A DNA stretch of 10,453 nt from Oscillospiraceae bacterium (lineage in GTDB: Bacteria; Bacillota; Clostridia; Oscillospirales; Oscillospiraceae). Under the pieces are notes generated by a model. That model had not been told where the DNA came from, did not search any database, and saw nothing but the letters and a program-made list of their open reading frames with translations. The DNA is taken from NCBI GenBank assembly GCA_020025395.1, contig JAHHSE010000041.1, positions 1 through 10,453 on the forward strand, given 5' to 3'. This document shows, piece after piece, positions 1-7,100 of this stretch. Every line of letters begins with the position of its first letter. The stretch's first letter is position 1. The translations under genes were made by a program, and so were the position numbers.

Positions 1-85
1 GCCCTATCCTTCATCCTTTTTTGCTTCACTGTCCAAGATGTATTGTACTCCTACATGCGTCAAGCCCTCAAAATATGCGTCCCAC

Positions 86-114
86 TTGACTTTTAGAGCC
101 AAAGCACATAAAAT
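86..114 (+). promoter_or_regulatory. sigma-A promoter for proS
   Basis: TTGACT (86-91) and TAAAAT (109-114) are separated by 17 bases, a near-consensus housekeeping promoter. Transcription would start near 120, giving a leader of about 50 bases before proS. That leader is too short for a T-box, and no specifier or antiterminator motif is visible, so proS is not obviously controlled by tRNA here. Nothing coding is recognisable in bases 1-85. Confidence 0.75.
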
Positions 115-171
115 ATAAGGTACTTTTGCATCTGAAACAAGCGATAATTTAAGACAAAGGACGGCATGATT

Positions 172-1614
172 ATGGCTCAGGATAATAAGAAACAGGTGGA
201 GCAGATTACCGATATGGAGGTGGACTTTGCCAAATGGTTTACCGATGTGTGTAAAAAGGCAGAGCTTATCGACTATTCCTCCATAAAAGGGATGTTTATC
301 TACCGCCCCTACGGATATGCGATTTGGGAGAACATCCAGAAGGCATTGGATCGGGAGTTTAAGAAAAGCGGTCATGAGAATGTCTATCTTCCCATGCTGA
401 TTCCCGAAAGCCTGCTTCAGAAAGAGAAGGATCATGTCGAGGGCTTTGCCCCCGAATGCGCCTGGGTCACCTTGGGAGGGAGCGAGGAGCTGGAGGAGCG
501 GTACTGCATCCGTCCCACCTCTGAAACCCTCTTCTGCGAGCATTTTAAAACCGTGATTCACTCCCATCGGGACCTGCCTAAGAAGTACAATCAGTGGTGT
601 TCGGTCCTCCGGTGGGAGAAGACCTCCCGCCCCTTTCTCCGCCATCGGGAATTCCTCTGGCAGGAGGGACACACCATGCACGCCACCCCGGAGGAGGCCC
701 AGGAGGAAACCCAGCGGATGCTGAACATCTACGCCGACTTTATGGAGAATGTGCTGGCCATGCCGGTGGTAAAGGGGCGGAAGACCGAGAAGGAAAAGTT
801 TAACGGCGCCGAGGAGACCTACACCGTGGAGTGCATGATGCACGACAAAAAGGCCCTTCAGGGAGGCACCTCCCACTACTTCGGAGATGGCTTTGCCAGG
901 GCCTTTGACATCACCTTTGCCGGAACGGACAATCAGCCCCATTATCCCTTCCAAACCTCCTGGGGAGTCTCCACCCGAATGATCGGCGGCATCATCATGA
1001 CCCACGGAGACAACAGCGGCCTGGTTCTGCCCCCCCGAATCGCCCCCATTCAGGTCATCGTCATCCCCGTGGCCCAACACAAGGAGGGGGTCATCGCCGC
1101 AAACCGGGCGGTGGCGGATCGGCTGACCGCCGCCGGCCTGCGGGTGAAGATGGATGACTCGGCAAACTCCCCCGGCTGGAAGTTTGCCGAGTATGAGATG
1201 AAGGGAGTCCCTCTCCGTCTGGAACTGGGCCCCAAGGACATGGAGAAAAATCAGTGCGTTCTGGTCCGCCGGGACAGCGGGGAAAAGGTCATTGTCTCTC
1301 TGGATCAGATCGAGGAGACGGCAGCCCAGATGTTAGACGCCATCCATGACGGCCTCTTTGCCAGGGCAAAGCGGAATCTGGAAGAGAATACCTGGCCTGC
1401 CTACTCTCTGGAGGAGGCCAAGCGGCTTCAGGAGGAAAAGGGCGGCCTCATCAAGACCATGTGGTGCGGAGGGTCGGACTGTGAGATGAAAATGAAGGAG
1501 GAGGCCGGCATGACCTCCCGCTGCATCCCCTTTGAGCAGGAGCAGCTGGGGGATGTGTGCCCCATCTGCGGCAAGCCCGCCAAGCACATGATCTACTGGG
1601 GGGTGGCCTATTGA
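172..1614 (+). CDS. proS: Prolyl-tRNA synthetase, type 3 (archaeal/eukaryote-like short form)
   Basis: Cytoplasmic class II aminoacyl-tRNA synthetase that charges tRNA-Pro with proline using ATP. The protein has 480 residues, the usual length of the short form without the editing insertion of the E. coli-type enzyme. Motif 2 is seen around residues 146-170 (LRWEKTSRPFLRHREFLWQE) and motif 3 around 278-291 (HGDNSGLVLPPRIA). An anticodon-binding domain follows at about 293-400. The C-terminal domain carries cysteines at 432, 437, 451, 463 and 466, consistent with the zinc site of this type, and ends in Ala-Tyr. Start: ATG at 172 gives the usual MAQDNKKQ beginning and lies 10 bases after AAAGGA; an in-frame ATG at 166 is only 4 bases from it and is less likely. 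The stop codon overlaps the next gene by one base (TGATG). Confidence 0.97.
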   Translation: MAQDNKKQVEQITDMEVDFAKWFTDVCKKAELIDYSSIKGMFIYRPYGYAIWENIQKALDREFKKSGHENVYLPMLIPESLLQKEKDHVEGFAPECAWVTLGGSEELEERYCIRPTSETLFCEHFKTVIHSHRDLPKKYNQWCSVLRWEKTSRPFLRHREFLWQEGHTMHATPEEAQEETQRMLNIYADFMENVLAMPVVKGRKTEKEKFNGAEETYTVECMMHDKKALQGGTSHYFGDGFARAFDITFAGTDNQPHYPFQTSWGVSTRMIGGIIMTHGDNSGLVLPPRIAPIQVIVIPVAQHKEGVIAANRAVADRLTAAGLRVKMDDSANSPGWKFAEYEMKGVPLRLELGPKDMEKNQCVLVRRDSGEKVIVSLDQIEETAAQMLDAIHDGLFARAKRNLEENTWPAYSLEEAKRLQEEKGGLIKTMWCGGSDCEMKMKEEAGMTSRCIPFEQEQLGDVCPICGKPAKHMIYWGVAY

Positions 1615-2099
1615 TGGAGCCGTTTCACATCGAGAGCACCGGAATGACCCGGAGGGAGTTTTTGCAGGCGGTCCACCGTCTGGCCCGTCCCTTCTTTCTG
1701 GGGACCATCCTCCTGGGCGCGGTCATCTATCTGGTGATCTGTCTAGCTATGGGGTTTAAACCCCTGTATCTTCTCTTTCCCGCCCCGGTGGTGGCGGCGA
1801 TTCTCCTCTTTTATGAGATGAAGGCCTTTGCAAACTATGACAAATTCGATTATGGAGATGCCATCCTCCATTTTCGATTTGAGCCGGATCGGTGGGTAAT
1901 CATTCGGGGCGTTGATCTGAACACCCGGATGGAATTCACCTGGAAGGAGACCGCCCATGTCTTTCAGACCGGGAAGAACCTGCTCCTGGTCCCGGCAGCC
2001 AAAGGGAGTGGGAACTACACCCTGCCCAAGCGCTACCTGACGGAGGCGCAGAAAGAGGCCATTTTAAACTGGTTTCAAGAGGGCCGGCGTCCCAAATAA
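1614..2099 (+). CDS. Small membrane protein with YcxB-like C-terminal domain
   Basis: 161-residue protein of unknown role. Two hydrophobic segments lie at about residues 26-47 and 51-67. A soluble tail follows (about 80-160) with the pattern of the YcxB-like domain: a beta-rich stretch ending in a conserved TLPKR-like motif at 136-140 and a short amphipathic helix. It is the only partner of proS in this transcription unit. The start ATG at 1614 shares its A with the proS stop TGA, and a G-rich stretch (GGGGGGTGG, inside the last proS codons) may act as the ribosome site, so translation is probably coupled to proS. An intrinsic terminator follows about 75 bases downstream. The YcxB assignment is from the sequence pattern only; no enzymatic motif is visible. 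Confidence 0.85.
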   Translation: MEPFHIESTGMTRREFLQAVHRLARPFFLGTILLGAVIYLVICLAMGFKPLYLLFPAPVVAAILLFYEMKAFANYDKFDYGDAILHFRFEPDRWVIIRGVDLNTRMEFTWKETAHVFQTGKNLLLVPAAKGSGNYTLPKRYLTEAQKEAILNWFQEGRRPK

Positions 2100-2174
2100 A
2101 AAGGGACCCGCCCCCAAGGCGAACCTGCGTAAGGGCACCATAGGAACCGGGCGCAATCCCGATCAGAAGACCCC
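2089..2174 (+). ncRNA. Possible structured 3' RNA element before terminator (unidentified)
   Basis: Between the YcxB-like gene and its terminator lies a GC-rich stretch with three short hairpins. GTCCC (2089-2093) pairs with GGGAC (2103-2107) across the stop codon. CGCC (2109-2112) pairs with GGCG (2118-2121). CGGG (2148-2151) pairs with CCCG (2158-2161). A purine-rich unpaired stretch at about 2122-2147 sits between them. No open reading frame of note is present. Together with the terminator this would make an RNA of about 120 bases, either processed from the proS transcript or part of its 3' untranslated region. I do not recognise the family, and short GC-rich hairpins can arise by chance. 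Confidence 0.3.
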
Positions 2175-2210
2175 AACGGACAGGCTGATTTTTCAGCCTG
2201 TCCGTTTTTT
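2175..2210 (+). terminator. Intrinsic terminator of the proS unit
   Basis: Perfect 14-bp stem: AACGGACAGGCTGA (2175-2188) pairs with TCAGCCTGTCCGTT (2193-2206) around a TTTT loop, followed by T residues to 2210. It is a strong rho-independent terminator for the plus strand. Confidence 0.95.
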
Positions 2211-2495
2211 CTCTCCGCGCTGATGACCGATAAGATGCAGCACAAGCCAGAGTTTCATGAAGCAGGTCTGGAAGCATTGGATAAATCAGAAGATGGATTA
2301 CCATGATATGTGTATTTTCTGGGTCAAATAGATAGGGATCAAATTTGCTGTAATCGCAATATAAAAACCACAACATAAGAAATTGGGTCTAAGGTGCAGT
2401 GACAACAAGGATGCTGTGGACAAGATAGCCATTCTTGACAACTAGGGGGAAATAAGGAAACTTTGTACATTTCCATGCAACTATCACAGAATAAT
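2211..2495. other. Gene-free AT-rich gap
   Basis: No convincing gene is present. The base composition is clearly more AT-rich than the flanking genes. The longest plus-strand frame with a normal start is 27 codons (2223-2306), with no good ribosome site. The stretch lies between two facing terminators (2175-2210 plus, 2496-2529 minus). It may be decayed former coding sequence, but I could not match any fragment to a family. Confidence 0.6.
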
Positions 2496-2529
2496 AAAAA
2501 AATCGGAGTATCTCGAAAGATACTCCGAT
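2496..2529 (-). terminator. Intrinsic terminator of tRNA-Gly
   Basis: On the minus strand a perfect 12-bp stem (ATCGGAGTATCT pairing with AGATACTCCGAT) is closed by a TTCG tetraloop and followed by a run of seven T. The first stem base is the final A of the encoded CCA end of the tRNA, so the terminator abuts the tRNA directly. Confidence 0.95.
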
Positions 2530-2604
2530 GGAGCGAGTGACGAGGCTCGAACTCGCTACCTCCACCTTGGCAAGGTGGCGCTCTACCAGATGAGCTACAC
2601 TCGC
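2529..2604 (-). tRNA. tRNA-Gly (anticodon GCC)
   Basis: 76-base cloverleaf with the CCA end encoded (complement of TGG at 2529-2531). The acceptor stem GCGAGTG pairs with CACTCGC. The anticodon arm is CCACC-TTGCCAA-GGTGG, so the anticodon is GCC, which reads GGC and GGU. The T-arm GCGAG-TTCGAGC-CTCGT is canonical apart from a G-T pair. The D-arm contains the usual AGCTC...GAGC stem. It matches the general form of Firmicutes tRNA-Gly(GCC). It has its own promoter and terminator and appears monocistronic, although transcripts of the upstream lipoprotein gene may read into it. Confidence 0.97.
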
Positions 2605-2617
2605 AGGAACAAGAGTT

Positions 2618-2646
2618 ATTATACGCCGTCCTTTCCTGCTTGTCAA
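2618..2646 (-). promoter_or_regulatory. Consensus sigma-A promoter for tRNA-Gly
   Basis: On the minus strand, a perfect TTGACA (complement of 2641-2646) and a perfect TATAAT (complement of 2618-2623) are separated by exactly 17 bases. Transcription would start about 7 bases before the tRNA. The -35 box overlaps the stop codon of the upstream lipoprotein gene (2643-2645). Confidence 0.92.
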
Positions 2647-3749
2647 GATAAAATTTGCATTTCTCTTCCGTCTCGACACAGAGGGTAGCTGTTGTCCCAA
2701 AGATAGCCGCCCAGGGCGGTGAGCTGAAGGTCGGTGAGGCCAAATCGATCCTGCCGGGTACAGTCCACATGGCGGGAGCCTTCCTCTGTTGTGACAATGT
2801 TCCAAAAGGCGACCTCACTTCCCTCCGCCCCCTGGACCACAGTACAGGGGATGGAAGCCCGGTCACAGAGAAGCTGGTAGGTGAGGGCCATTCCCTCCCC
2901 ATCCGCCTTTCCCTCGATCAGAGCGGCATAGGGGGTGGAAAATCCCGTTTCCTGGGTCCACTCCACCTGTGAACGGAGGAGATCATAGACGGATTGGGCT
3001 GTCACAGAGGCTCCGTGGGGGATCAGCGTGTTTACCCGGTCCAAAACCGCCTCCTGTCGGGCCAGCAGCTCCTCCATGGGCAGAGGATAGCTCAAATGAA
3101 GCTCCACGATCCGCTGGAAGCCGCTGTCCGGATAGAGGGTCATGGTGACCTGGGGAAGGCCGAAGGCGGACTGCGGGGTTCGGTAATAGGCCTGGGTGAC
3201 CAATTGGTGGATGTAGGATATATCCTCGTCAAAATAGCTGATCCGCAGGGTGGATTGAGGTGCGAACCGGGAGAAGGTCTCCCGCAGCTCATCTCGAATG
3301 GCGCCATTTCCGGTGACCGAGACAATTTTTCCCATCTCCTCCTGGGTGCGCTGATAGGAGATGGTGATCTTGGCCTCATAATAGGAGACAATACGGGTCA
3401 CATCGTGCTTGATGTAATCCACCGCGTAGGCCCCCAAAGGGTCCTTCTGGACCACTTCCAGGCAGGCCTCCGTCAGGTCGGCAGCCACCGCCTCCTGTCC
3501 GGCGGGAGAGCCGGACTCCTGGGTGTAGTTGAAGAGGCGGACGGTGCCGCTCTCGGCGTGGCGGGCCACCAGATAGAGAATGGCGGAGAGAAGCTCCTGA
3601 TAATTCTGGGCTTGCAGGGTGGAGGGGTTCTCCACCGTGGTGACGGTCTGGGGATGCTGGGTGACAGAGACGAACTCACGGTCCAGCATGGCGTCGCAGC
3701 CCGTGAGGGGCAGACAGCAGAGGAGGACCAGAGAGATCCATTTTCTCAT
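2643..3749 (-). CDS. Lipoprotein with degenerate transglutaminase-like domain
   Basis: 368-residue protein, probably anchored to the outer face of the membrane. A type II signal peptide with lipobox LTGC has its lipidated cysteine at residue 18. The middle (about 45-260) shows no motif I recognise. The C-terminal part (about 278-335) resembles a bacterial transglutaminase-like core: GEGMALTYQLLCDRASIPC (284-302) aligns with the family's usual CEGYA...L...AGI block, AFWN (314-317) with HAWN, and HVDCT (327-331) with VDxT. The catalytic Cys is replaced by Gly284 and the His by Ala314; only Asp329 remains. It is therefore probably not a peptidase or transglutaminase but a binding or structural protein. 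Start: ATG at 3749 follows AAAGGAG by 8 bases; an upstream in-frame ATG (3770) lacks this support. It lies downstream of the YitT gene with no own promoter visible and no terminator before the tRNA gene. Confidence 0.82.
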   Translation of the reverse strand: MRKWISLVLLCCLPLTGCDAMLDREFVSVTQHPQTVTTVENPSTLQAQNYQELLSAILYLVARHAESGTVRLFNYTQESGSPAGQEAVAADLTEACLEVVQKDPLGAYAVDYIKHDVTRIVSYYEAKITISYQRTQEEMGKIVSVTGNGAIRDELRETFSRFAPQSTLRISYFDEDISYIHQLVTQAYYRTPQSAFGLPQVTMTLYPDSGFQRIVELHLSYPLPMEELLARQEAVLDRVNTLIPHGASVTAQSVYDLLRSQVEWTQETGFSTPYAALIEGKADGEGMALTYQLLCDRASIPCTVVQGAEGSEVAFWNIVTTEEGSRHVDCTRQDRFGLTDLQLTALGGYLWDNSYPLCRDGREMQILS

Positions 3750-3918
3750 TTCACACACTCCTTTCCGCATGGGGGCAGAGGTCCGGGGACGCCGAAGGAC
3801 CTACTCCCCTCCCCCTGGATGAGGTCCGGAGGAGGGACAGCGCCTGACCGCCCCCATCCCGCCTGACAAAGATTTCTTCCACTCCATTTATCAATGAGAG
3901 AAATATTACTTTTTGTAA
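3750..3918 (-). promoter_or_regulatory. GC-rich leader of lipoprotein gene with competing hairpins
   Basis: Spacer between the YitT and lipoprotein genes. In the minus-strand RNA, GGACCT (complement of 3822-3827), AGGTCC (complement of 3797-3802) and GGACCT (complement of 3779-3784) follow each other. The middle copy can pair with either neighbour but not both. On the DNA the outer copies are a direct repeat, AGGTCCGG. The 3' hairpin lies about 15 bases before the ribosome site (3758-3764). No clear sigma-A promoter or strong terminator is present, only a weak ATTAC/GTAAT hairpin just after the YitT stop. Role in regulation is inferred only. Confidence 0.3.
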
Positions 3919-4800
3919 TCAGATTTCATCCCCATGATAATAGTGAAAGCCCTCTCCCAGCACATCATGGGCGTCACAGACGATGAGAAAGGCTCTGGGA
4001 TCGGTTTCGTGGACAATACGCTTGATCTGGACGATCTCCTTTTGCTTGAAGGCCACCATCAGGACCTTTTTATCCTGGCCGGTGAAGGCCCCCTCTCCGT
4101 GGAGGATGGTGGCTCCCCGGTCCAGCTCCATAATGGCGGTGGAGATGACCTTGTATTCATCGCTGATGATATAGGCCACTTTGGAGGTGTCCATCCCATA
4201 GAGGACGGTATCCATGATTTTGGTGCAGACATAGAGGGCCACCAGGCCGTACAGGGCGCTGTTGAGGGTTTGAAAGGCGATGGCGACCAGAATGATGACC
4301 ACCAGATCGGGGATGATGACCAGCTTTCCCAGAGGGAGCCAGGGAAATTTCAGCTTCAGGAGCCTGGCCACGATGTCGGTGCCTCCGGTGGTAGCCCCCT
4401 GGGCAAAGACAAGCCCAAGACCAAGGCCCATGAGGACACCCCCGCAGATGGAGGCCAGCATGGGGTCCATGGGCGGAAAGGAAAAGAACATATCAATGAG
4501 ATCAATGGCGAGGGAGGAGATGGACATGGCGTAGAGGGAGGAGATCAGCAGATGACCGCCGATATACTTCCAGCCCAGATAGAAGAGGGGGATGTTCATG
4601 GCGAAGACCGCCAGACCCACGGGAAGGATGGGGAAAATGACATTGAGGACCTGACCCAGTCCGGTGAGGCCGCCCATGGCCACCTGATTGGGACCATAGA
4701 ACCAGCAGAAGGAGAGGGAGTAGATCAGGGAGCCAATGGTGATAATCAAATAACTTTTTACAAGCTCTCGCACTTTATTTTTCAAACTGAGTTCCTCCAT
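3919..4800 (-). CDS. YitT family membrane protein (DUF161 + DUF2179)
   Basis: 293-residue integral membrane protein of the widespread Firmicutes YitT family, whose substrate is not established. The N-terminal two thirds (about 14-210) contain several hydrophobic helices and family-typical glycine-rich stretches: GPNQVAMGGLTGLGQVL near 36-52 and GATTGGTDIVARLL near 136-149. The C-terminal domain (about 220-285) is soluble and DUF2179-like, with ELDRGATILHGEGAFTGQ as its signature. The ATG at 4800 overlaps the stop of the topoisomerase A gene by one base (TGATG) and has no good ribosome site of its own. A TTG at codon 6 (4783-4785) lies 8 bases after GGAGG, so the true start may be there; a TTG at 4803 is less likely. 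Expression is probably coupled to the topoisomerase operon. Confidence 0.93.
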   Translation of the reverse strand: MEELSLKNKVRELVKSYLIITIGSLIYSLSFCWFYGPNQVAMGGLTGLGQVLNVIFPILPVGLAVFAMNIPLFYLGWKYIGGHLLISSLYAMSISSLAIDLIDMFFSFPPMDPMLASICGGVLMGLGLGLVFAQGATTGGTDIVARLLKLKFPWLPLGKLVIIPDLVVIILVAIAFQTLNSALYGLVALYVCTKIMDTVLYGMDTSKVAYIISDEYKVISTAIMELDRGATILHGEGAFTGQDKKVLMVAFKQKEIVQIKRIVHETDPRAFLIVCDAHDVLGEGFHYYHGDEI

Positions 4801-7043
4801 CAAAGTAAGCTGATCTGTTCCACCCCCCGATCCTCCTCCCTGAGAAGGGAGCCGGCGGCGGGAAGGGTCCGGCTGCGGTAACGGGAGAAGTTCACAAGGG
4901 AGGTTTCCTCCGGAGGGTGTACTTCAGACAGTTTGTATTTGGGTTTCAGGGTCATGACCGCCACTCCCTGGGTGGTGCGGGTGACTTTAGGGGCCAGGGC
5001 GGCGGTGTGGAACAGAAGACAGCGTCCCTCTGTGGAGATCATGGCCAGCTCCCGGTCCTCCGGGAGAAGGCAGGCGGAGACCAGGGGAGAGCGGTCGCTG
5101 TATGCCCCGGTGAGCCGTTTCCGCCTGGTCTGGGTCCGATAGCCGGAGAGATTGACCCGTGCCACCTTTCCGTTTTCAAAGAAGAAGAGGAGGTCGCCGG
5201 AGTAGTCTCCGGGAAGACAGGCCCAGAGGAAGCTCTCCCCCTCCTCAAAGTCCAGCTTGGCGGGGAGATAGTCCCCCAGCACGCTGGCCTTGGAATCATC
5301 AAACTCGGAGAGGCGGGTCTTATAGCACTGCTGCCGGTCGGTGAAGACCAGAAGCTCCTGCCGATTGGTGGTCTCCTGAGAGAACAGCAGGGAATCCCCC
5401 TCCTTAAACTTCTGCTCGGAGCTCATGCGGAGGGAAGCGGGGGTGATTTTTTTAAAGTACCCCTCCCTGGAGAGGAAGAGGGTGACCGGATAGTCGGGAA
5501 TCTCCTCCTCCGGGTCGGGCTGGGCCTCCAGCGCATCCTCGAACAGGAGGGTGGTCTTCCGGGGCTGGGCGTATTTCTTCTTCACCCCGGCCAGCTCCCC
5601 GATGATGATCTTTTTGATTCGGGCCGGGGAGTCCGCCAGATCCATGAGATCGGCAATCTCCGCCTCCAGAGTATCCACCTCCTCCACCCGCTTGAGGATG
5701 TAATCCTTGTTGATGTTCCTCAATCGGATATCCGCCACATACTCGGCCTGAACGGAATCGATGCCGAATCCGATCATCAGGTTGGGGACCACCTCCGCGT
5801 CCTCCCCGCTCTCCCGGATGATGCGGATGGCCCGGTCCATGTCCAGAAGAATCTTTTTCAGGCCCTTGAGAAGATGGAGCTTCTCCTCCTTTTTTTTCCT
5901 GACGAAGCAGGTCCGGCGTCGGATGCCGTCCATCCGCCAGGCGGACCACTCCTCCAGAATCTCCCGGACCCCCAGGACACGGGGCATCCCGGAGATGAGG
6001 ATGTTGAAGTTGCAGGCGAAGGAATCCTGAAGGGTGGTCAGGCGGAAGAGCCGGGCCATGAGCTTCTCCGGGTCCGTCCCCCGCTTGAGGTCAATGGTCA
6101 GCTTCAGGCCGTTTAAATCGGTCTCATCCCGCATATCCGCAATTTCCCTGACCTTGCCGGATTTAATCAGGTCGGCCACCTTGTCCAGAACGGCCTCCGC
6201 CGTGGTGGTATAGGGGATCTCATAGATTTCAATGAGGTTTTCCCGCTTCTCATAGCGCCACTTGGCCCGGATCTGGAAGGAGCCCCGTCCGGTGCGGTAG
6301 ATCTCCCGAAGAAGAGGCTCGTTATAGAGAATGGCCCCCCCGGTGGGAAAATCAGGGGCCTTTAAAGTCGCCATCAGATCGGTGTCCGGGTCCTTCAGGT
6401 AGGCGGCGGCGGCATCGCAGACCTCCCCCAGGTTAAAGCCGCACAGGTTGGAGGCCATACCCACGGCAATGCCCTGATTGGCGGAGACCAGCACATTGGG
6501 GAAGGAGGTGGGCAGCAGGACAGGCTCCTTCATGGTGCCGTCGTAATTGTCCGCAAAGTCCACCGTGTCCTGATCGATGCCGGAGAAAAGCTCGGCGCAG
6601 ATGGGGTCCAGCCGGACCTCGGTGTATCGGCTGGCGGCCCAGGCCATGTCTCTGGAATAGACCTTTCCGAAGTTGCCCTTGGAATCCACCAGGGGGTGGA
6701 GGAGGGCGCCATAGCCCCGGGAGAGACGCACCATGGTATCATAGATGGCGGCGTCCCCATGGGGGTTGAGCTTCATGGTGGCACCCACCACATTGGCGCT
6801 CTTGGTCCTTGGCCCCCCCAGCAGATGCATCTGATACATGGTGTAGAGGAGCTTCCGATGAGAGGGCTTAAAGCCGTCGATCTCCGGGATGGCACGGGAG
6901 ACAATGACGCTCATGGCGTAGGGCATATAGTTGATTTCCAGGGTTTCGGTAATGGGCTGCTCCAGCACCTCAGGCCGCAGCCCCATCACATTGGTTTGCG
7001 TTCCTTTTTTCCGCCCCTCCTCCGGGGCCTTTTTCTTCGCCAT
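4800..7043 (-). CDS. Type IIA DNA topoisomerase subunit A (GyrA/ParC family), divergent
   Basis: 747-residue DNA breakage-and-reunion subunit that acts with the B subunit encoded just upstream. The winged-helix and tower domains span about residues 30-500; the catalytic tyrosine is Tyr140 in AASRYTEVRL. The block near 90-102 (NPHGDAAIYD) corresponds to the quinolone-resistance region: the position of E. coli GyrA Ser83 is Ala98 and Asp87 is kept as Asp102. Compared with E. coli GyrA, the PDVRDG motif is shortened to PEIDG and His78 is Asn93. The C-terminal beta-propeller (about 515-710) is short and lacks a clear GyrA box (QRRGGKG); Q638-TRRKRLTG is the nearest stretch. This favours a ParC-like, decatenating role over true gyrase, but that is inference. 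Start: ATG 7043 follows AAAGGA by 9 bases. An upstream in-frame ATG at 7082 lacks a ribosome site. Confidence 0.93.
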   Translation of the reverse strand: MAKKKAPEEGRKKGTQTNVMGLRPEVLEQPITETLEINYMPYAMSVIVSRAIPEIDGFKPSHRKLLYTMYQMHLLGGPRTKSANVVGATMKLNPHGDAAIYDTMVRLSRGYGALLHPLVDSKGNFGKVYSRDMAWAASRYTEVRLDPICAELFSGIDQDTVDFADNYDGTMKEPVLLPTSFPNVLVSANQGIAVGMASNLCGFNLGEVCDAAAAYLKDPDTDLMATLKAPDFPTGGAILYNEPLLREIYRTGRGSFQIRAKWRYEKRENLIEIYEIPYTTTAEAVLDKVADLIKSGKVREIADMRDETDLNGLKLTIDLKRGTDPEKLMARLFRLTTLQDSFACNFNILISGMPRVLGVREILEEWSAWRMDGIRRRTCFVRKKKEEKLHLLKGLKKILLDMDRAIRIIRESGEDAEVVPNLMIGFGIDSVQAEYVADIRLRNINKDYILKRVEEVDTLEAEIADLMDLADSPARIKKIIIGELAGVKKKYAQPRKTTLLFEDALEAQPDPEEEIPDYPVTLFLSREGYFKKITPASLRMSSEQKFKEGDSLLFSQETTNRQELLVFTDRQQCYKTRLSEFDDSKASVLGDYLPAKLDFEEGESFLWACLPGDYSGDLLFFFENGKVARVNLSGYRTQTRRKRLTGAYSDRSPLVSACLLPEDRELAMISTEGRCLLFHTAALAPKVTRTTQGVAVMTLKPKYKLSEVHPPEETSLVNFSRYRSRTLPAAGSLLREEDRGVEQISLL

Positions 7044-7100
7044 TGGTATCCGTCCTTTATGCAGGTAAAATTTAGGATGCAAGTCAGGGGGGCTGCCCCA

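Noticed and set aside
1..171. T-box leader before proS
   Set aside because: No specifier loop, T-box sequence or antiterminator/terminator pair is visible, and the leader after the promoter is only about 50 bases.
4..1080. Long minus-strand reading frame (358 codons) opposite proS
   Set aside because: It is antisense to an unmistakable proS and rich in Gly/Leu/His of the kind produced by reading the complement of GC-biased codons. It has no recognisable motif.
2223..2306. 27-codon plus-strand reading frame in the gap
   Set aside because: It has no ribosome site and no recognisable family, and lies directly behind a terminator with no promoter.
1936..2376. Minus-strand frame across the proS-unit terminator
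   Set aside because: It reads through the hairpin-rich spacer and the terminator and overlaps the YcxB-like gene. It has no supported start and no family pattern. Its apparent regularity is better explained by the structured spacer.
2401..2480. TTGACA near 2434 as a plus-strand promoter
   Set aside because: There is no acceptable -10 box at 16-18 bases, and no gene lies downstream on that strand before the tRNA terminator.
2994..3866. Plus-strand frame opposite the lipoprotein gene
   Set aside because: It is a complement-strand shadow of a gene with clear signal peptide, ribosome site and domain pattern.
3934..4881. Plus-strand frame opposite the YitT gene
   Set aside because: Asp/Gly/His-rich translation is typical of an antisense shadow. 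The minus strand encodes a clear YitT protein.
4917..6116. Plus-strand frame of 399 codons opposite topoisomerase A
   Set aside because: It is antisense to a gene with intact family motifs and shows no motifs of its own.
7044..7100. Terminator between the topoisomerase B and A genes
   Set aside because: GGGGCAGCCCC forms only a 4-bp hairpin and is not followed by a T run, so the two genes are taken as one operon.
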